Part shown: positions 49,041 to 56,769 of the stretch, one piece after another
How the letters are laid out: each line of letters begins with the position of its first letter
How positions within the stretch are numbered: the first letter of the stretch is position 1
From: UMGS1696 sp963642885
Lineage (GTDB): Bacteria > Bacillota > Clostridia > Oscillospirales > CAG-272
Assembly (NCBI GenBank): GCA_963642885.1
Contig: CAVIJI010000005.1
Location: 22,718-86,717 of the forward strand
Direction of reading: 5' to 3'
Length of the DNA: 64,000 bases
The notes under the pieces: generated by a model
What the model was told of the DNA's origin: nothing
The model's input: only the letters and a program-made list of their open reading frames with translations
The model's database searches: none
Program-made: the position numbers and the translations under genes

Positions 49041-49188
49041 GTCATACTTCGGAAAATTTTGCATTCCGAAAGGCTGACGTACCGCTTGCTTGCGGACGGT
49101 GACAAGGACGAGCTCGGCGAAGAGAGAACGTGTCATTCATATTATTATACAAATAAAACCAAATAAATTTATTCGGGAGGAAAACAGA

Positions 49189-49407
49189 ATGCTTTTCGGA
49201 AAGAAAAAAACAATCGATTTGCTTATCAGCGGCATGCACTGTGAAAAGTGCGTCGAAAAAGTGGTTAAGGTAATCAAAGAGCTCGGCGGCTCCGCAATCG
49301 TCGATCTCGCTACGGGAAAAGCCAAGATTACGTGCTCGGAGCTTCTCGACACTAATCTCATATGCGAAGCAATAAAGAAGCTCGGATTCGACTGCAAAGC
49401 CGAATGA
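49189..49407 (+). CDS. Heavy-metal-associated (HMA) domain mini protein, CopZ-like
   Basis: A 72-residue protein consisting of one ferredoxin-like HMA domain with GMHCEKC (Cys18, Cys21), the copper(I)/zinc-binding loop of metallochaperones and P-type ATPase N-domains. It probably shuttles or buffers copper in the cytoplasm. The start ATG 49189 follows CGGGAGGAAAACAGA. No copper ATPase or CsoR-type regulator gene is adjacent. A second, unrelated HMA mini protein is at 57386-57643. A terminator follows directly, so it is a single-gene unit. Confidence 0.9.
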   Translation: MLFGKKKTIDLLISGMHCEKCVEKVVKVIKELGGSAIVDLATGKAKITCSELLDTNLICEAIKKLGFDCKAE

Positions 49408-49412
49408 GTGTG

Positions 49413-49446
49413 AAAGTCCGACAAAACGAAGGTTTTGTCGGACTTT
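49413..49446 (+). terminator. Terminator of the HMA gene
   Basis: AAAGTCCGACAAAAC-GAAG-GTTTTGTCGGACTTT, 15 perfect base pairs, then TCTC. Confidence 0.9.
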
Positions 49447-49500
49447 TCTCGTGTATCGAAAAAACTACTCAAGGTACATGTAAAATAATTTTTCAAACCC

Positions 49501-49530
49501 TTGAAAACAGAGGTATGCTTTTGATATAAT
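49501..49530 (+). promoter_or_regulatory. Promoter of the MFS transporter gene
   Basis: TTGAAA (49501-49506), 18 bp, TATAAT (49525-49530) with an upstream TG. Confidence 0.78.
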
Positions 49531-49561
49531 ACATAGGAATTTTGCTTTCAGAGGATGAAAA

Positions 49562-50761
49562 ATGACTATCTTACTTCTTGTGATTATATACATCACATAC
49601 ATAGGTCTCGGTATTCCCGATTCGCTTTTCGGAACGGCATGGCCTGTGATGTACCAGGATTTCGGACTTTCCGTTGACGTCGCGGGATATCTGACGCCGT
49701 TGTTTTCGCTTTTCAGTGTTGCCTCCAGCCTTGCGAGTACGAGAGTGATTAATCGCTTCGGTACGGGACGTGTCGCCGCGGTGAGTACGGCTCTTACCGT
49801 TATCGGTTTGTTCGGAAACTCCGTTTCGGGCAACATTCTGTGGATTATCTTTTTTGCGATACCGCTCGGCTTCGGAGCGGGATGCATTGATGCCGCAATG
49901 AATTCATATGTGGCGCTGCACTACAAGGCTATGCACATGAGCTTTTTGCATTGTGCGTACGGTGTCGGCGTATCGCTCAGCCCTCTGTTTATGTCAAAGG
50001 CTCTGGAAAAATACGGAAGCTGGCAGACAGGATACAGAAATGCGGGTATAGTTCAGCTTGTCATAGCGATTATAGTAATCGCGTCACTCCCGCTATGGAC
50101 GCGTGTTAAGTTCGGAAAACAATACGGCAGTACGGAAGAGGTCGCGCCCAAAACCGTCGGTATGAAAGAGCTGGCGAAGGACCCCGCTATCAGAGTAGTA
50201 TGGGTATGCTTTTTCTCATCGTGTACTCTCGAATATTTATGCAACACATGGGGAAGCTCTTTCCTTGTGGAGTGCAAAAACATAACGGCGGACAGAGCCG
50301 CTTTTATTATCACATTCTATTTTGTGGGCCTTGCACTCGGAAGATTTATGTCGGGCATACTTTCGATTAAGCTTAATTCATGGCAGATTATCAAGCTCGG
50401 ACTTATTCTTCTTATTCCCGCTACCGCGTTGATTCTGCTTCCGCTGCCGTCGATATTCGCATGCATAGGGTTATTCCTTATAGGATTCGGCAACGGACCG
50501 ATGTACCCGAATTTCATGCATCTTACTCCGTCATGCTTCGGTGCGGACATCGCGCAATCGGTTATAAGCTCTCAGATGGCGGCGGCTTATGTAAGCTTTA
50601 CTCTGATGCCGTTTGTGTTCGGCGGTATAGTAAAGCTGTTCGGAATGATATCGTTCCCCGTATATTTTACCGTTATATATGCTTTGCTTGCAGTGTCCGT
50701 GATGAAATTCTCGGCGAAAAAAAGAAAAACATCCGAGGCAGTTATGAAAGGAAACGAATAA
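49562..50761 (+). CDS. Major facilitator superfamily transporter
   Basis: A 399-residue membrane protein with about 12 hydrophobic segments. It begins LLVIIYITYIGLGIPDSLFGTAWPVM and has a MFS-type loop (NRFGTGRVAAVS) between segments 2 and 3. FGAGCIDAAMNSYVALHY and FLHCAYGVGVSLSP resemble the FucP/YbjJ sugar-transporter branch, so a sugar or related solute is a plausible cargo. The direction of transport is unknown. AGAGGATGAAAA precedes the ATG. The GNAT gene starts one base after its stop, so the two are co-transcribed. Confidence 0.9.
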   Translation: MTILLLVIIYITYIGLGIPDSLFGTAWPVMYQDFGLSVDVAGYLTPLFSLFSVASSLASTRVINRFGTGRVAAVSTALTVIGLFGNSVSGNILWIIFFAIPLGFGAGCIDAAMNSYVALHYKAMHMSFLHCAYGVGVSLSPLFMSKALEKYGSWQTGYRNAGIVQLVIAIIVIASLPLWTRVKFGKQYGSTEEVAPKTVGMKELAKDPAIRVVWVCFFSSCTLEYLCNTWGSSFLVECKNITADRAAFIITFYFVGLALGRFMSGILSIKLNSWQIIKLGLILLIPATALILLPLPSIFACIGLFLIGFGNGPMYPNFMHLTPSCFGADIAQSVISSQMAAAYVSFTLMPFVFGGIVKLFGMISFPVYFTVIYALLAVSVMKFSAKKRKTSEAVMKGNE

Positions 50762-50762
50762 A

Positions 50763-51254
50763 ATGGAAATAAGACAAGCCATCCGGGAGGATGTACCCGC
50801 TCTCCTCGAAATATACAATTACGAAGTCGTAAACGGCGTTGCGACACTTGATTTGAATAAACGCACGGAGGGTGAGTGGAACGAGTGGTTTGACGAGCAC
50901 AATCGTGACAACCATCCGTTGTATGTGGCTGTGGAAAACGGAGAAATACTCGGATACGCCAGTCTGTCTGAGTATCGTACGAAGGAAGCATACAAAACTA
51001 CGGTGGAGCTGTCGATATATGTTGCGCCGAATCACAGAAAAAAAGGCGTCGGCAGAACTCTTATGGGGTATATACTCGATATAGCAAAGCAAGACGAACG
51101 CACACACTGCGTGGTTTCGGTTATAACATCAGGCAACGAGGCAAGCAGAAAGCTTCACTCCGAGTTCGGCTTTACCTACTGCGGTTCGATTCCCGAGGTG
51201 GGAAGCAAATTCGGCAAAATGCTCGACATCGATAATTACGCGCTGATTGTGTGA
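50763..51254 (+). CDS. GNAT N-acetyltransferase, phosphinothricin acetyltransferase-like
   Basis: A 163-residue acetyl-CoA-dependent acetyltransferase. The start EIRQAIREDVPALLEIYNYEVVNGVATLD is characteristic of the PAT/MddA-like branch, which acetylates methionine sulfone, phosphinothricin or similar amino acids. The acetyl-CoA loop is VELSIYVAPNHRKKGVGRTLMG (Q/RxxGxG/A pattern near residue 85). The C-terminal VVSVITSGNEASRKLHSEFGFTYCG supports this. The usual physiological substrate of such enzymes is uncertain. AAGGAAACGAATAAA precedes the ATG. It forms an operon with the MFS gene. Confidence 0.9.
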   Translation: MEIRQAIREDVPALLEIYNYEVVNGVATLDLNKRTEGEWNEWFDEHNRDNHPLYVAVENGEILGYASLSEYRTKEAYKTTVELSIYVAPNHRKKGVGRTLMGYILDIAKQDERTHCVVSVITSGNEASRKLHSEFGFTYCGSIPEVGSKFGKMLDIDNYALIV

Positions 51255-51270
51255 ATTCATAATTATAGTG

Positions 51271-51299
51271 TTGACATCACGAAAATAAACTGCTATACT
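51271..51299 (+). promoter_or_regulatory. Promoter of the alpha/beta hydrolase gene
   Basis: TTGACA (51271-51276), 17 bp, TATACT (51294-51299). Confidence 0.9.
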
Positions 51300-51304
51300 T
51301 AGCG

Positions 51305-51475
51305 TAGTGCCGACGGATTCATGCCATCGGAAATTGTTGTTTCGTTTGGGAAGGCTCTGATTTAAGGCCGTTTTTGCGATAAAAGCCTCTATAATTCAGC
51401 CCTTTGTCGCAAAAATCCGATTTATTCAGAGTATCCTTAAATATATTTTACTTCGTTACACGGCGGAGGTTTATT
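51305..51475 (+). promoter_or_regulatory. Structured 5' leader with two mutually exclusive folds
   Basis: About 170 transcribed bases precede the start codon. A first hairpin uses CCGA/TCGG (51310-51330). Downstream, fold A pairs TTTTTGCGA (51371-51379) with TCGCAAAAA (51407-51415) inside CTCTGA/TCAGAG (51355-51360, 51426-51431). Fold B pairs CTGA and AGGC (51357-51368) with GCCT and TCAG (51386-51399). The two share CTGA and cannot coexist. No T-run follows, so control at the level of translation or RNA stability is more likely than attenuation. It matches no RNA class I can name. Confidence 0.5.
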
Positions 51476-52210
51476 ATGGAATACACATATTCTGATTTTT
51501 GCGGCTATAAACAGCTTAATTTTAAGTTTGAAGACCGCGACGCGATACTTGTTGTACCGAGCACCGAATCGAACGGCAAGTGGATGATGAAGATGGAATA
51601 CTTCGGTGCGTTTCCGGAGCTTGAAACGGAAATGCTCTCACGCGGATGGCATCTCGCTTACATTAAGAACAGAGATCGTTGGGGTACGGATGACGACTCC
51701 GATCTCAAGGTAAGATTCGCCGAATTTCTTTCGGGTGAATTCGGTTTGGAAAAGCGTTTTTGCTGTATAGGAATGAGCTGCGGAGGTATCTGTTCGGTGA
51801 ATTTCGCGGCGAGACACCCCGATTATGTTTCGTTCCTGTATCTTGACGCACCCGTGATGAATTTATACAGCTGTCCGATGGGATTCGGAGCAGGCGATTC
51901 GCTCGGCGAAAACAGCTGGAACGAGCTGGTTGAAGCGTACGGATTCGATGTTCCCGCATTCATGGTATACAGACAGCACCCGATTGACAAGGTTGATATT
52001 CTCGCCGACAACAAGCTTCCCGTCGCGCTTGTGTACGGGGACTCGGATACGTGCGTTCCGTACAACGAAAACGGAATAGTGCTCGAGAAATGCTACAGGG
52101 AGCGCGGAATAACGCTCATCGTAGACGAAAAGAAGGGCTGCGGCCATCATCCTCACGGACCGAAGGACATCAAAGCAATGGCGGATTTCATAGAGAAAAA
52201 CGCTCTCTGA
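51476..52210 (+). CDS. Alpha/beta-hydrolase-fold protein
   Basis: A 244-residue cytoplasmic protein with the alpha/beta-hydrolase triad: nucleophile Ser in CIGMSCGGICS (~residue 99), Asp in YGDSDTCVP and His in CGHHPHG near the C-terminus. The N-terminal strand region DAILVVPSTESNGKWMMKMEYFGAFPE suggests a carbohydrate- or ester-directed esterase, but the substrate is unknown. ATG 51476 follows CGGCGGAGGTTTATT; the longer frame starting at 51404 lies in the structured leader and lacks a ribosome site. It is followed after 40 bases by the oxidoreductase gene without a terminator, so they likely form one operon. Confidence 0.85.
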   Translation: MEYTYSDFCGYKQLNFKFEDRDAILVVPSTESNGKWMMKMEYFGAFPELETEMLSRGWHLAYIKNRDRWGTDDDSDLKVRFAEFLSGEFGLEKRFCCIGMSCGGICSVNFAARHPDYVSFLYLDAPVMNLYSCPMGFGAGDSLGENSWNELVEAYGFDVPAFMVYRQHPIDKVDILADNKLPVALVYGDSDTCVPYNENGIVLEKCYRERGITLIVDEKKGCGHHPHGPKDIKAMADFIEKNAL

Positions 52211-52250
52211 TTATAAAATATATTAAGAATAAAATTTACGGAGGTAAATT

Positions 52251-53240
52251 ATGTTAAAGGTTGCTATGCTTTCAAAATGGCATGTTCACGCAGGCGGATA
52301 TGCTTCACAGCTTAAGAACAGCGGAAAGGTTGAAATCGTTGCCGTATGGGACGATGATAAAGAACGCGGAGAAAACTGGGCGAAAGAGCTCGGATGCGAA
52401 TTCATTCCCTGCCTTGACACACTTCTCGCAAGAGATGATATAGAGGCGGTTTTCTGTGACGCTCCCACAACAGCTCACCATGATATTCTTGTTAAAGCCG
52501 CCAAAGCGGGCAAGCATATCTTCACCGAAAAGGCTCTCTGCCCGACAGTAGCGGAATGCCTTGACGTTAAGAAGGCAGTTGAAGAAGCAGGCGTTACATT
52601 CGCCATCAGCTATCCTCAGAGAGGAAGACCTTCCGTACAGTTCGCAAAGAAGATGCTTGATGAAGGTGCTTTCGGTAAGGTAACATACGTAAGAGTAAGA
52701 GACGCGCACAACGGTGTATCCGGCAATTGGCTCCCCGACTACTGGTTTGACAAGAGTGCTGCGGCAGGCGGAGCCATGATGGACCTCGGATGCCATCCGA
52801 TGTATCTTCTCGCATACTTCCTCGGCAAGCCGAAGAGAATTTCCGGTATGTTTACCGCTCCTTACGGAAAGCCGGTTGACGAGAATGCGGTAGCTGTCGC
52901 AGAATTCGACGGCGGAGCTCTCGGCGTAGGCGAAACGGGATTCATTTCCGTCGGTTCACCTCAGACTATCGAAATTTACGGTACAGAAGGTTCGCTTATA
53001 GCACACGGTGAGGATGTTAAATTCTCCAGCAGAAAGCTTGACGGCATTTTCAACGGATTCGTAAAGCCCGACCTTCCGAAGGCTAAGGATGCTCCCATCA
53101 TGCAATTTGTCGATGCATGCATCAACAAGACAGGTTCGCCGAAGGATCTCGGTATCGATGATGCTATAGCTCTTACCGAATTGCTTGAAAATTCTTATAA
53201 GAGCGACGAAACAGGCACAATCGTTAAGATTGACGACTGA
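52251..53240 (+). CDS. Gfo/Idh/MocA-family NAD(P)-dependent oxidoreductase (2)
   Basis: A 329-residue dehydrogenase. The N-terminal fold starts LKVAMLSKWHVHAGGYASQL, with an unusual nucleotide loop (SKWHVH instead of GxGxxG). AVFCDAPTTAHHDILVKAAKAGKHIFTEKALCPT follows with the catalytic EK motif. The substrate-domain segment is GGAMMDLGCHPMYLLAYFLGKP. ACGGAGGTAAATT precedes the ATG, and codon use is strongly biased. It is only distantly similar to oxidoreductase 1. Coupling to the upstream alpha/beta hydrolase suggests processing of an ester-containing sugar; this is inference. Confidence 0.9.
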   Translation: MLKVAMLSKWHVHAGGYASQLKNSGKVEIVAVWDDDKERGENWAKELGCEFIPCLDTLLARDDIEAVFCDAPTTAHHDILVKAAKAGKHIFTEKALCPTVAECLDVKKAVEEAGVTFAISYPQRGRPSVQFAKKMLDEGAFGKVTYVRVRDAHNGVSGNWLPDYWFDKSAAAGGAMMDLGCHPMYLLAYFLGKPKRISGMFTAPYGKPVDENAVAVAEFDGGALGVGETGFISVGSPQTIEIYGTEGSLIAHGEDVKFSSRKLDGIFNGFVKPDLPKAKDAPIMQFVDACINKTGSPKDLGIDDAIALTELLENSYKSDETGTIVKIDD

Positions 53241-53323
53241 AAAATAATATGACTTGCCTTATATTGTCGGTCACGCTGCTGTGATCGGACGATACAAGGG
53301 TAAAAACACATATTGAGAGTGAC

Positions 53324-53361
53324 AGAGAACTCACGGCAGCAAACCAATTCGTGGGTTCTCT
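53324..53361 (+). terminator. Terminator of the hydrolase / oxidoreductase operon
   Basis: AGAGAACTCACG/CGTGGGTTCTCT with a 14-nt loop, followed by TTACTTTTT. An additional weaker hairpin precedes it (around 53267-53297). Confidence 0.83.
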
Positions 53362-53401
53362 TTACTTTTTATAAACAAATGTAATCCTGCGGAGAGAGTT
53401 A

Positions 53402-53926
53402 ATGATATTCGAGAAACTTCTTATGCCGAATGAGGTTTATTCATCATTCGAAGAGCTTACCCCGGAGCACGTGAAAAAGCTCGGTAAAAAATATATCTTT
53501 TCGGATATAGACAACACCTTGGCGACATATGATGATATGTATCCGCCCGAGAACGTAATAAAGTGGTGTTCTCTGATGGCGGAGAACGGGATAAAAGTCG
53601 CGTTTGTGTCAAACAACAACGCCGAAAGAGTGGAAAAATTCAATTCGGCTTTCGGTTATGCCGCATATGCGGACGCGGGAAAGCCGAAAACGAAGAAGCT
53701 GAGGCTTGCCATGTGCGAATACGGTGCGGATGCCGAGAATTCGATACTGCTGGGGGATCAGCTGCTGACGGACGCGGCCTGTGCAAACCGTGCAAAGCTA
53801 TACTGCATTATAGTTCCGCCGATTAAGGATAAAAAGACTCTTTTCTTCCGCTTCAAGAGATTACTCGAAAAGCCGTACATGAAGAAGTTCATGGAAAGCC
53901 GAAAGACTGATTACGATAAAAAATGA
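53402..53926 (+). CDS. yqeG: YqeG-family HAD phosphatase
   Basis: A 174-residue HAD-superfamily (subfamily IIIA) phosphatase. The catalytic motif is YIFSDIDNTLATYDD (DxD near residue 35). VAFVSNNN is motif II, GKPKTKKLRLA supplies the lysine, and LLGDQLLTDAACANRAK is motif III. YqeG proteins are conserved in Firmicutes, often near ribosome-assembly and shikimate genes; the physiological substrate is unknown. CGGAGAGAGTTA precedes the ATG. Its stop overlaps an ATG that begins the upstream end of the aminopeptidase frame, so both genes are translated together. Confidence 0.92.
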   Translation: MIFEKLLMPNEVYSSFEELTPEHVKKLGKKYIFSDIDNTLATYDDMYPPENVIKWCSLMAENGIKVAFVSNNNAERVEKFNSAFGYAAYADAGKPKTKKLRLAMCEYGADAENSILLGDQLLTDAACANRAKLYCIIVPPIKDKKTLFFRFKRLLEKPYMKKFMESRKTDYDKK

Positions 53927-53943
53927 AAGGAACATATATAAAA

Positions 53944-55023
53944 ATGTCAATTGTATCAAATCGAATCAACAATCTGCAGAATGAAATGAAAAAGCTGGGT
54001 ATCGATGCCGTTTACATCAACTCACCCGAGAACCATCTGTATTTTTCGGGCTTCGACAACCCCGACGGATATATTGTTGTAATGTGCGACAAGACGTATC
54101 TGTTTGCCGACTTCCGTTATATCGAGGCTGCTAAGGAGGAATCCGACCCGTCCATTATTGTTTGTCTTCCCGGTCAGCCGTCCGTTAAGGAGCTTGTTCA
54201 TGACTACGGAATTAAGTCTATCGGCTATGAGGATCAGAGAATGACCTGTGCGGAGCTTGAAGGACTTAAGCGTTCCGCTGGAGACGACAGCATCGAATAC
54301 AAGCCCATGGGCGGACTCTTTGTAGAGATTCGTTCATACAAGACCGAGGATGAGGTCGAAAACATAGTTGCGGCACAGAGAATCGCGGAAGGTGCATTTG
54401 AGCACATTTTAAAGACAATAACAAGAGATATGACGGAGATCGAGGTTGCGGCCGAGCTTGAATACTACATGAAGAAACACGGCAGTCAGAAGCCGTCGTT
54501 TGACACTATCTGTGTATCGGGCACTGCTTCGTCGAGACCTCACGGTGTTCCGAGAAATGTCAGACTCGAGAGCGGATTCTTGACGATGGATTACGGTGCA
54601 ATGGTAAACGGATACCATTCCGACATGACAAGAACGATTGTTGTAGGCAAAGCCGATGATGACATGAAAAAGCTGTACAACACTGTATTAAAGGCTCAGC
54701 TTGCCGCTATCGATGCGATTACGGAAGGTGCTAACAATGCCGCCATGGATAAGGTAGCGAGAGACATTATCGACAATGCGGGATACAAGGGATGCTTCGG
54801 ACACTCACTCGGTCACGGTGTAGGTCTTGAAATACACGAACAACCCGGACTTCACGCAAGAATGGGAGATGCTACTCTTAAGGTAGGTCAGATTGTTACG
54901 GATGAGCCCGGCATATACATTGAAGGCAAATACGGCTGCCGTATCGAGGACATGATTCTTATAACAAAGGGTGGCAAGAGAAATCTTACAAACTGCCCGA
55001 AGGAGCTTATTGAGGTCTGCTGA
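53944..55023 (+). CDS. Aminopeptidase P family (Xaa-Pro) peptidase, M24B
   Basis: Cleaves the N-terminal residue before proline in peptides; cytoplasmic, dimetal. The N-terminal creatinase-like domain has YINSPENHLYFSGFDNPDGYI. The pita-bread catalytic domain has MDYGAMVNGYHSDMTRT (two Asp ligands), GHSLGHGVGLEIHE (His) and DEPGIYIEGKYGCRIED (two Glu ligands). The 359-residue length is usual. ATG 53944 follows GAAAGGAACATATATAAAA; an ATG at 53923 overlapping the yqeG stop would add seven residues. A palindromic repeat begins directly after its stop codon. Confidence 0.93.
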   Translation: MSIVSNRINNLQNEMKKLGIDAVYINSPENHLYFSGFDNPDGYIVVMCDKTYLFADFRYIEAAKEESDPSIIVCLPGQPSVKELVHDYGIKSIGYEDQRMTCAELEGLKRSAGDDSIEYKPMGGLFVEIRSYKTEDEVENIVAAQRIAEGAFEHILKTITRDMTEIEVAAELEYYMKKHGSQKPSFDTICVSGTASSRPHGVPRNVRLESGFLTMDYGAMVNGYHSDMTRTIVVGKADDDMKKLYNTVLKAQLAAIDAITEGANNAAMDKVARDIIDNAGYKGCFGHSLGHGVGLEIHEQPGLHARMGDATLKVGQIVTDEPGIYIEGKYGCRIEDMILITKGGKRNLTNCPKELIEVC

Positions 55024-55220
55024 GTGGGGATGTACTTCAGCCGAGCAGGAGAGAGATACACCCCACACCCGTGAATTTCACGGGTGTGAAATTCTCCGTT
55101 ATGAAAGCTTAGGCTTGATGTGGGGATGTACTTCAGCCGAGTAGGAGAGAGATACACCCCACACCCGTGAATTTCACGGGTGTGAAATTCTCCGATATGA
55201 AGGCTTAGGCTTGAGGTGGG
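55024..55220. repeat. Mosaic palindromic repeat (M1-M2-M1-M2-partial M1) after the aminopeptidase gene
   Basis: M1 copies of 43 bp at 55024-55066 and 55120-55162 have arms GTGGGG/CCCCAC and interior ACTTCAGCCGAG. M2 hairpins at 55064-55088 and 55160-55184 have arms CACACCCGTG/CACGGGTGTG and overlap the M1 right arm. The linker ATTCTCCG ... AGGCTTGA precedes each new M1, including a truncated one starting near 55216. The first copy starts at the base after the stop codon. Confidence 0.92.
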
Positions 55221-55236
55221 GATATATTCAAACAAT

Positions 55237-55268
55237 AAAGCTGTGCGTCGTAATCGACGCACAGCTTT
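55237..55268 (-). terminator. Terminator of the yccF gene
   Basis: AAAGCTGTGCGTCG-TAAT-CGACGCACAGCTTT, 14 perfect base pairs, directly after the yccF stop in the minus direction. Confidence 0.92.
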
Positions 55269-55270
55269 AC

Positions 55271-55630
55271 TTATGCTATTGTGGCTCCGAAGGGGGAGAG
55301 GGCGAGGCGTGCCATTTTAAAGCACTGTTTACCGAAAGGAATTCCGACTATTGTAATGCACAACAGCAGGCCGTTTGTTATTGCGGATATCGCAAGCGGT
55401 ATACCGCTGACGATTATCCAGATGATATTGGCGATGAGAGAAACAGCGCCGCCCCCGTAAACTATTTCTTTGCCGAACGGGAAGAAAGCAAGGGATGCGA
55501 ATTTAAAGCATTGAAGTCCGATGGGAATTCCCACTATTGTGATACACCAAAGGCATCCCGCGAGAGTCCACGAAAGTCCCTGCCAAAATCCTCAGAACAA
55601 AAACCATATTATATTACCGAATAAGCTCAT
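55271..55630 (-). pseudogene. yccF: YccF-domain (DUF307) membrane protein with a premature TGA at codon 13
   Basis: ATG 55630, with GGAGTAATAAA before it, begins MSLFGNIIWFLF. Codon 13 (55592-55594 on plus) is then TGA, and the same frame continues GFWQGLSWTLAGCLWCITIVGIPIG and on to the normal end. Relatives have Gly at this position, so GGA to TGA is the simplest change. The full protein would be two YccF repeats (GIPIGLQCFKFASLAFFPFGKE and GIPFGKQCFKMARLALSPFGA) with about four membrane segments. Translation could restart at Met 55534, giving 87 residues lacking the first segment, but no ribosome site is there. The terminator and frame are otherwise intact, so the mutation is recent or an assembly error. 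Confidence 0.78.
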
Positions 55631-55685
55631 TTTATTACTCCTATATTATGTATTTTATATGTTAATTATTTGCGGTTATGCGGAA

Positions 55686-56534
55686 TCAGCGTTTTCCGAG
55701 AGATTTTTTCTTTTTCGAATAGACGATCATGCCGACTATCGCACACACTGCGGAAATTCCGATTACGGTTCCCGCCAACCAATAATTACCGCCTGCAAGG
55801 GCATCACCGCTAAGTGTGGATGTAAGAATGGACGGCAAGCGTGCAATCATGGTGATGAATATAAACGAAAGATAATCTATATCGGAAAGTGCCGCACAGT
55901 AGGTTAAAATATCTTTGGGAGTTCCGGGAATGAAAAACAGAATAAACATCATTCTGAAGACGTTTCCGGAATCATGAAAGAATTTCACCGAGTCCGCTTT
56001 CGATTTCGGGATGAACAAATCAAGTGCGTGTCTGCCGAATTTCCTGATAATAAGGAAAACAAGCGACTGACCTATTGCGATGCCCGATATTGCGAGCAGC
56101 GTTCCGCCGAACCAGCCGAACGCGTATCCCGCGGCGATTTCGAACGGCTCACCGGGAATGATTGGCGCGAAAACCTGCAGAGCGGACATGAGCACGTATA
56201 TGACATATCCTGCGGCGCCATGTGATTGTATCCATGCTTTGAATTGACCGTGGTCGTTCAGCATTTTTACGAACGGCTTGCCGATATAGATGAATATCAG
56301 CGCAAGCAAGGCGAGATATGCTGCGGTTATGACACACGCTATTATTCTTTTTTGCGTCAGACTGAGATGCCTTTGTGCGTGCTTCACATGCGCTTGTTCC
56401 TTCGTTTCGTATTCGTTTACAGGCGTATATTTAACACGGCGTCGAAAGGAGGCATTCCTTCTGTCCGCGGCTTTATATCCGGACTTTTTCGTGAAAATAA
56501 GAGGTTTACTCGACTTAACCTTTGTATCGTTCAT
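55686..56534 (-). CDS. TVP38/TMEM64-family (VTT domain) membrane protein
   Basis: A 282-residue integral membrane protein of the DedA-related VTT family, some members of which act in membrane lipid handling. Residues 1-62 form a basic cytoplasmic extension. Membrane segments follow from ~63 (CVITAAYLALLALIFIYIG). The VTT motif is VFAPIIPGEPFEIAAGYAFGWFGGTLLAISG, then FFIPGTPKDILTYCAALSD. The C-terminus ends in KKKKSLGKR. AAGGAGCACTGAC precedes the ATG, with a promoter at 56584-56612. It is a single gene next to the broken yccF. The substrate or role is unknown. Confidence 0.9.
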   Translation of the reverse strand: MNDTKVKSSKPLIFTKKSGYKAADRRNASFRRRVKYTPVNEYETKEQAHVKHAQRHLSLTQKRIIACVITAAYLALLALIFIYIGKPFVKMLNDHGQFKAWIQSHGAAGYVIYVLMSALQVFAPIIPGEPFEIAAGYAFGWFGGTLLAISGIAIGQSLVFLIIRKFGRHALDLFIPKSKADSVKFFHDSGNVFRMMFILFFIPGTPKDILTYCAALSDIDYLSFIFITMIARLPSILTSTLSGDALAGGNYWLAGTVIGISAVCAIVGMIVYSKKKKSLGKR

Positions 56535-56583
56535 GTCAGTGCTCCTTATGATGTGACATAATCACTGCCGAATTGACACCGAT

Positions 56584-56612
56584 ATTATACACCACCGAAA
56601 AATAAAATACAA
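56584..56612 (-). promoter_or_regulatory. Promoter of the VTT-domain gene
   Basis: Minus strand TTGTAT (56607-56612 on plus), 17 bp, TATAAT (56584-56589 on plus). Confidence 0.72.
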
Positions 56613-56688
56613 TAAAACGCGAATTAAGTCTATGCATGTCACATTAAAATTACATTAAATTTGTTTTCAGAAGATTTCGAATTTAGTA

Positions 56689-56718
56689 TTGCGAATGCAT
56701 GTTGACGTATGGTATAAT
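56689..56718 (+). promoter_or_regulatory. Promoter of the zinc-ribbon membrane protein
   Basis: TTGCGA (56689-56694), 18 bp, TATAAT (56713-56718). Confidence 0.65.
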
Positions 56719-56769
56719 TTAAAATATCCCGATACAGGGAAAATCGATATTATAATGGGGTGATGTAGG

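Noticed and set aside
48698..49105. Short open frames on both strands after the histidine phosphatase gene
   Set aside because: All lie inside the mosaic repeat copies and lack ribosome sites; they are by-products of repetition.
53241..53361. T-box or riboswitch before yqeG
   Set aside because: Two hairpins are present, but no T-box consensus or specifier arrangement; the second is simply the terminator of the upstream operon.
55271..55630. TGA recoding as an amino acid in yccF
   Set aside because: Many clear genes in the window end in TGA (e.g. cysS, the aminopeptidase), so TGA is a stop; no selenocysteine insertion hairpin was recognised after the codon and relatives have Gly, not Sec/Cys.
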